Positions 63,629 to 64,000 of a stretch of 64,000 nt of DNA are shown piece by piece; the stretch's first letter is position 1; each line of letters starts with the position of its first letter. The notes under the pieces are model-generated. The model did no database searches and was not told where the DNA came from. It worked only from the letters and a program-made list of their open reading frames with translations. Source of the DNA: Laspinema palackyanum D2c (lineage in GTDB: Bacteria; Cyanobacteriota; Cyanobacteriia; Cyanobacteriales; Laspinemataceae); the NCBI RefSeq assembly GCF_025370875.1, contig NZ_JAMXFD010000006.1, positions 214,460 through 278,459 on the forward strand, in the 5' to 3' direction. A program made the translations under genes and the position numbers.

Positions 63629-63991
63629 TCAAGATAGGGACCACATCTCACCGAGGGGAGATTGTCCAAGCCAATCTCTAAACTGCTTGCGTTCGGCCGC
63701 GGGCATATCTTCCAAGATATCTAAGGCTCGTTCTACAAAGCTGGTATTCCCAAAATAGGCTTTGCCCAAGCGATAGAGCTCTTGTAACAAGGTATTCAAA
63801 TGATGCTCTTGCCAAGACGGGACTTGAGCGCCGCCCAAGGGGTCCATATTGAGCAACTGGTTAACTGCATCCGGTGATTCCGCTTGAGGGAATCGCCATT
63901 TTTTAAAGGTCTCAGCAATGTCCTTTTCAAATGAACCCGCTTGCCGATTGCCCAGCAAGTCTTCTATGTCAAAGAAAACCGCTTGTAACAT
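63629..63991 (-). CDS. Small conserved protein of unknown function
   Basis: A 120-residue soluble, largely helical protein. It starts MLQAVFFDIEDLLGNRQAGSF and has KKWRFPQAESPDAVNQLLNM, LNTLLQELYRLGKAYFGNT and LDILEDMPAAERKQFRDWLG. The N-terminal FFDIEDLL is slightly reminiscent of a HAD start, but no other HAD motif is seen. No signal peptide or membrane helix. The start lies nine bases from the window end, and the promoter is outside. Confidence 0.6.
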   Translation of the reverse strand: MLQAVFFDIEDLLGNRQAGSFEKDIAETFKKWRFPQAESPDAVNQLLNMDPLGGAQVPSWQEHHLNTLLQELYRLGKAYFGNTSFVERALDILEDMPAAERKQFRDWLGQSPLGEMWSLS

Positions 63992-64000
63992 TAAAATACA

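Noticed and set aside
63469-63669. Minus-strand frame of 66 residues between the last two genes
   Set aside because: It overlaps the starts and ends of both neighbours and the terminator hairpin, with no family match.

Overview
The window is a stretch of a cyanobacterial chromosome, very probably from a filamentous, Oscillatoria-like species. Evidence: the HIP1 octamer GCGATCGC is frequent in genes and spacers; there are close matches to the cyanobacterial response regulator RpaA and to the chlorophyll enzyme ChlP; and genes in the order hpsL-N-O-P match the hormogonium polysaccharide genes of filamentous cyanobacteria. No tRNA, rRNA, CRISPR array, prophage or transposase gene was seen.

Layout. 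0-5 kb: end of mobA, rpaA, chlP, a Cys-rich YidD-like gene and a small secreted protein. 5-10.4 kb: a REC-PAS-PAS adenylate cyclase and two peptide-type ABC transporter genes. 10.5-23.5 kb, nearly all on the minus strand: a TPR lipo/secreted protein, hpsP, hpsO, hpsN, hpsL, glmM, two glycosyltransferases and rfbA, rfbD, rfbC (dTDP-rhamnose). 23.8-33 kb: a CHASE-kinase-REC-adenylate cyclase converges on a type I secretion operon (peptidyl-prolyl isomerase, ABC exporter with a cyclic-nucleotide-type domain, HlyD adaptor). 33-54.6 kb: an unusual block of very large modular proteins that join FkbM and TylF methyltransferases, a fucosyltransferase-like domain, GT4, TPR, pyruvyl-transferase-like and GT41 (O-GlcNAc-transferase-type) domains. 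The block also holds a duplicated putative GT-A gene and an RTX calcium-binding protein. 54.7-64 kb: ordinary housekeeping and conserved unknown genes (CDF metal exporter, SAM methyltransferase, CysQ-type phosphatase, PfkB kinase, rsmI, an HTH protein, membrane proteins).

How it may fit together. Rhamnose precursors (rfb), GlcNAc-1-P supply (glmM) and Hps glycosyltransferases point to surface polysaccharide synthesis. The 33-54 kb block looks like a cytoplasmic glycan-building and methylating system. Its GT41 domains and the nearby RTX protein plus type I exporter suggest, as inference only, a glycosylated secreted surface protein of the oscillin/S-layer kind. Two adenylate cyclases and the exporter's cNMP-type domain raise the possibility of cAMP control, but the domain's phosphate-binding Arg is not evident.

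Intergenic DNA is rich in palindromes: three copies of a ~65-bp element with AGAAAC-type ends, an 81-bp near-perfect palindrome, several long terminator-like stems, and a 21-bp iteron array carrying DnaA-box-like TTTTCCACA. A structured stretch at 44.45-44.57 kb resembles part of a cobalamin riboswitch.
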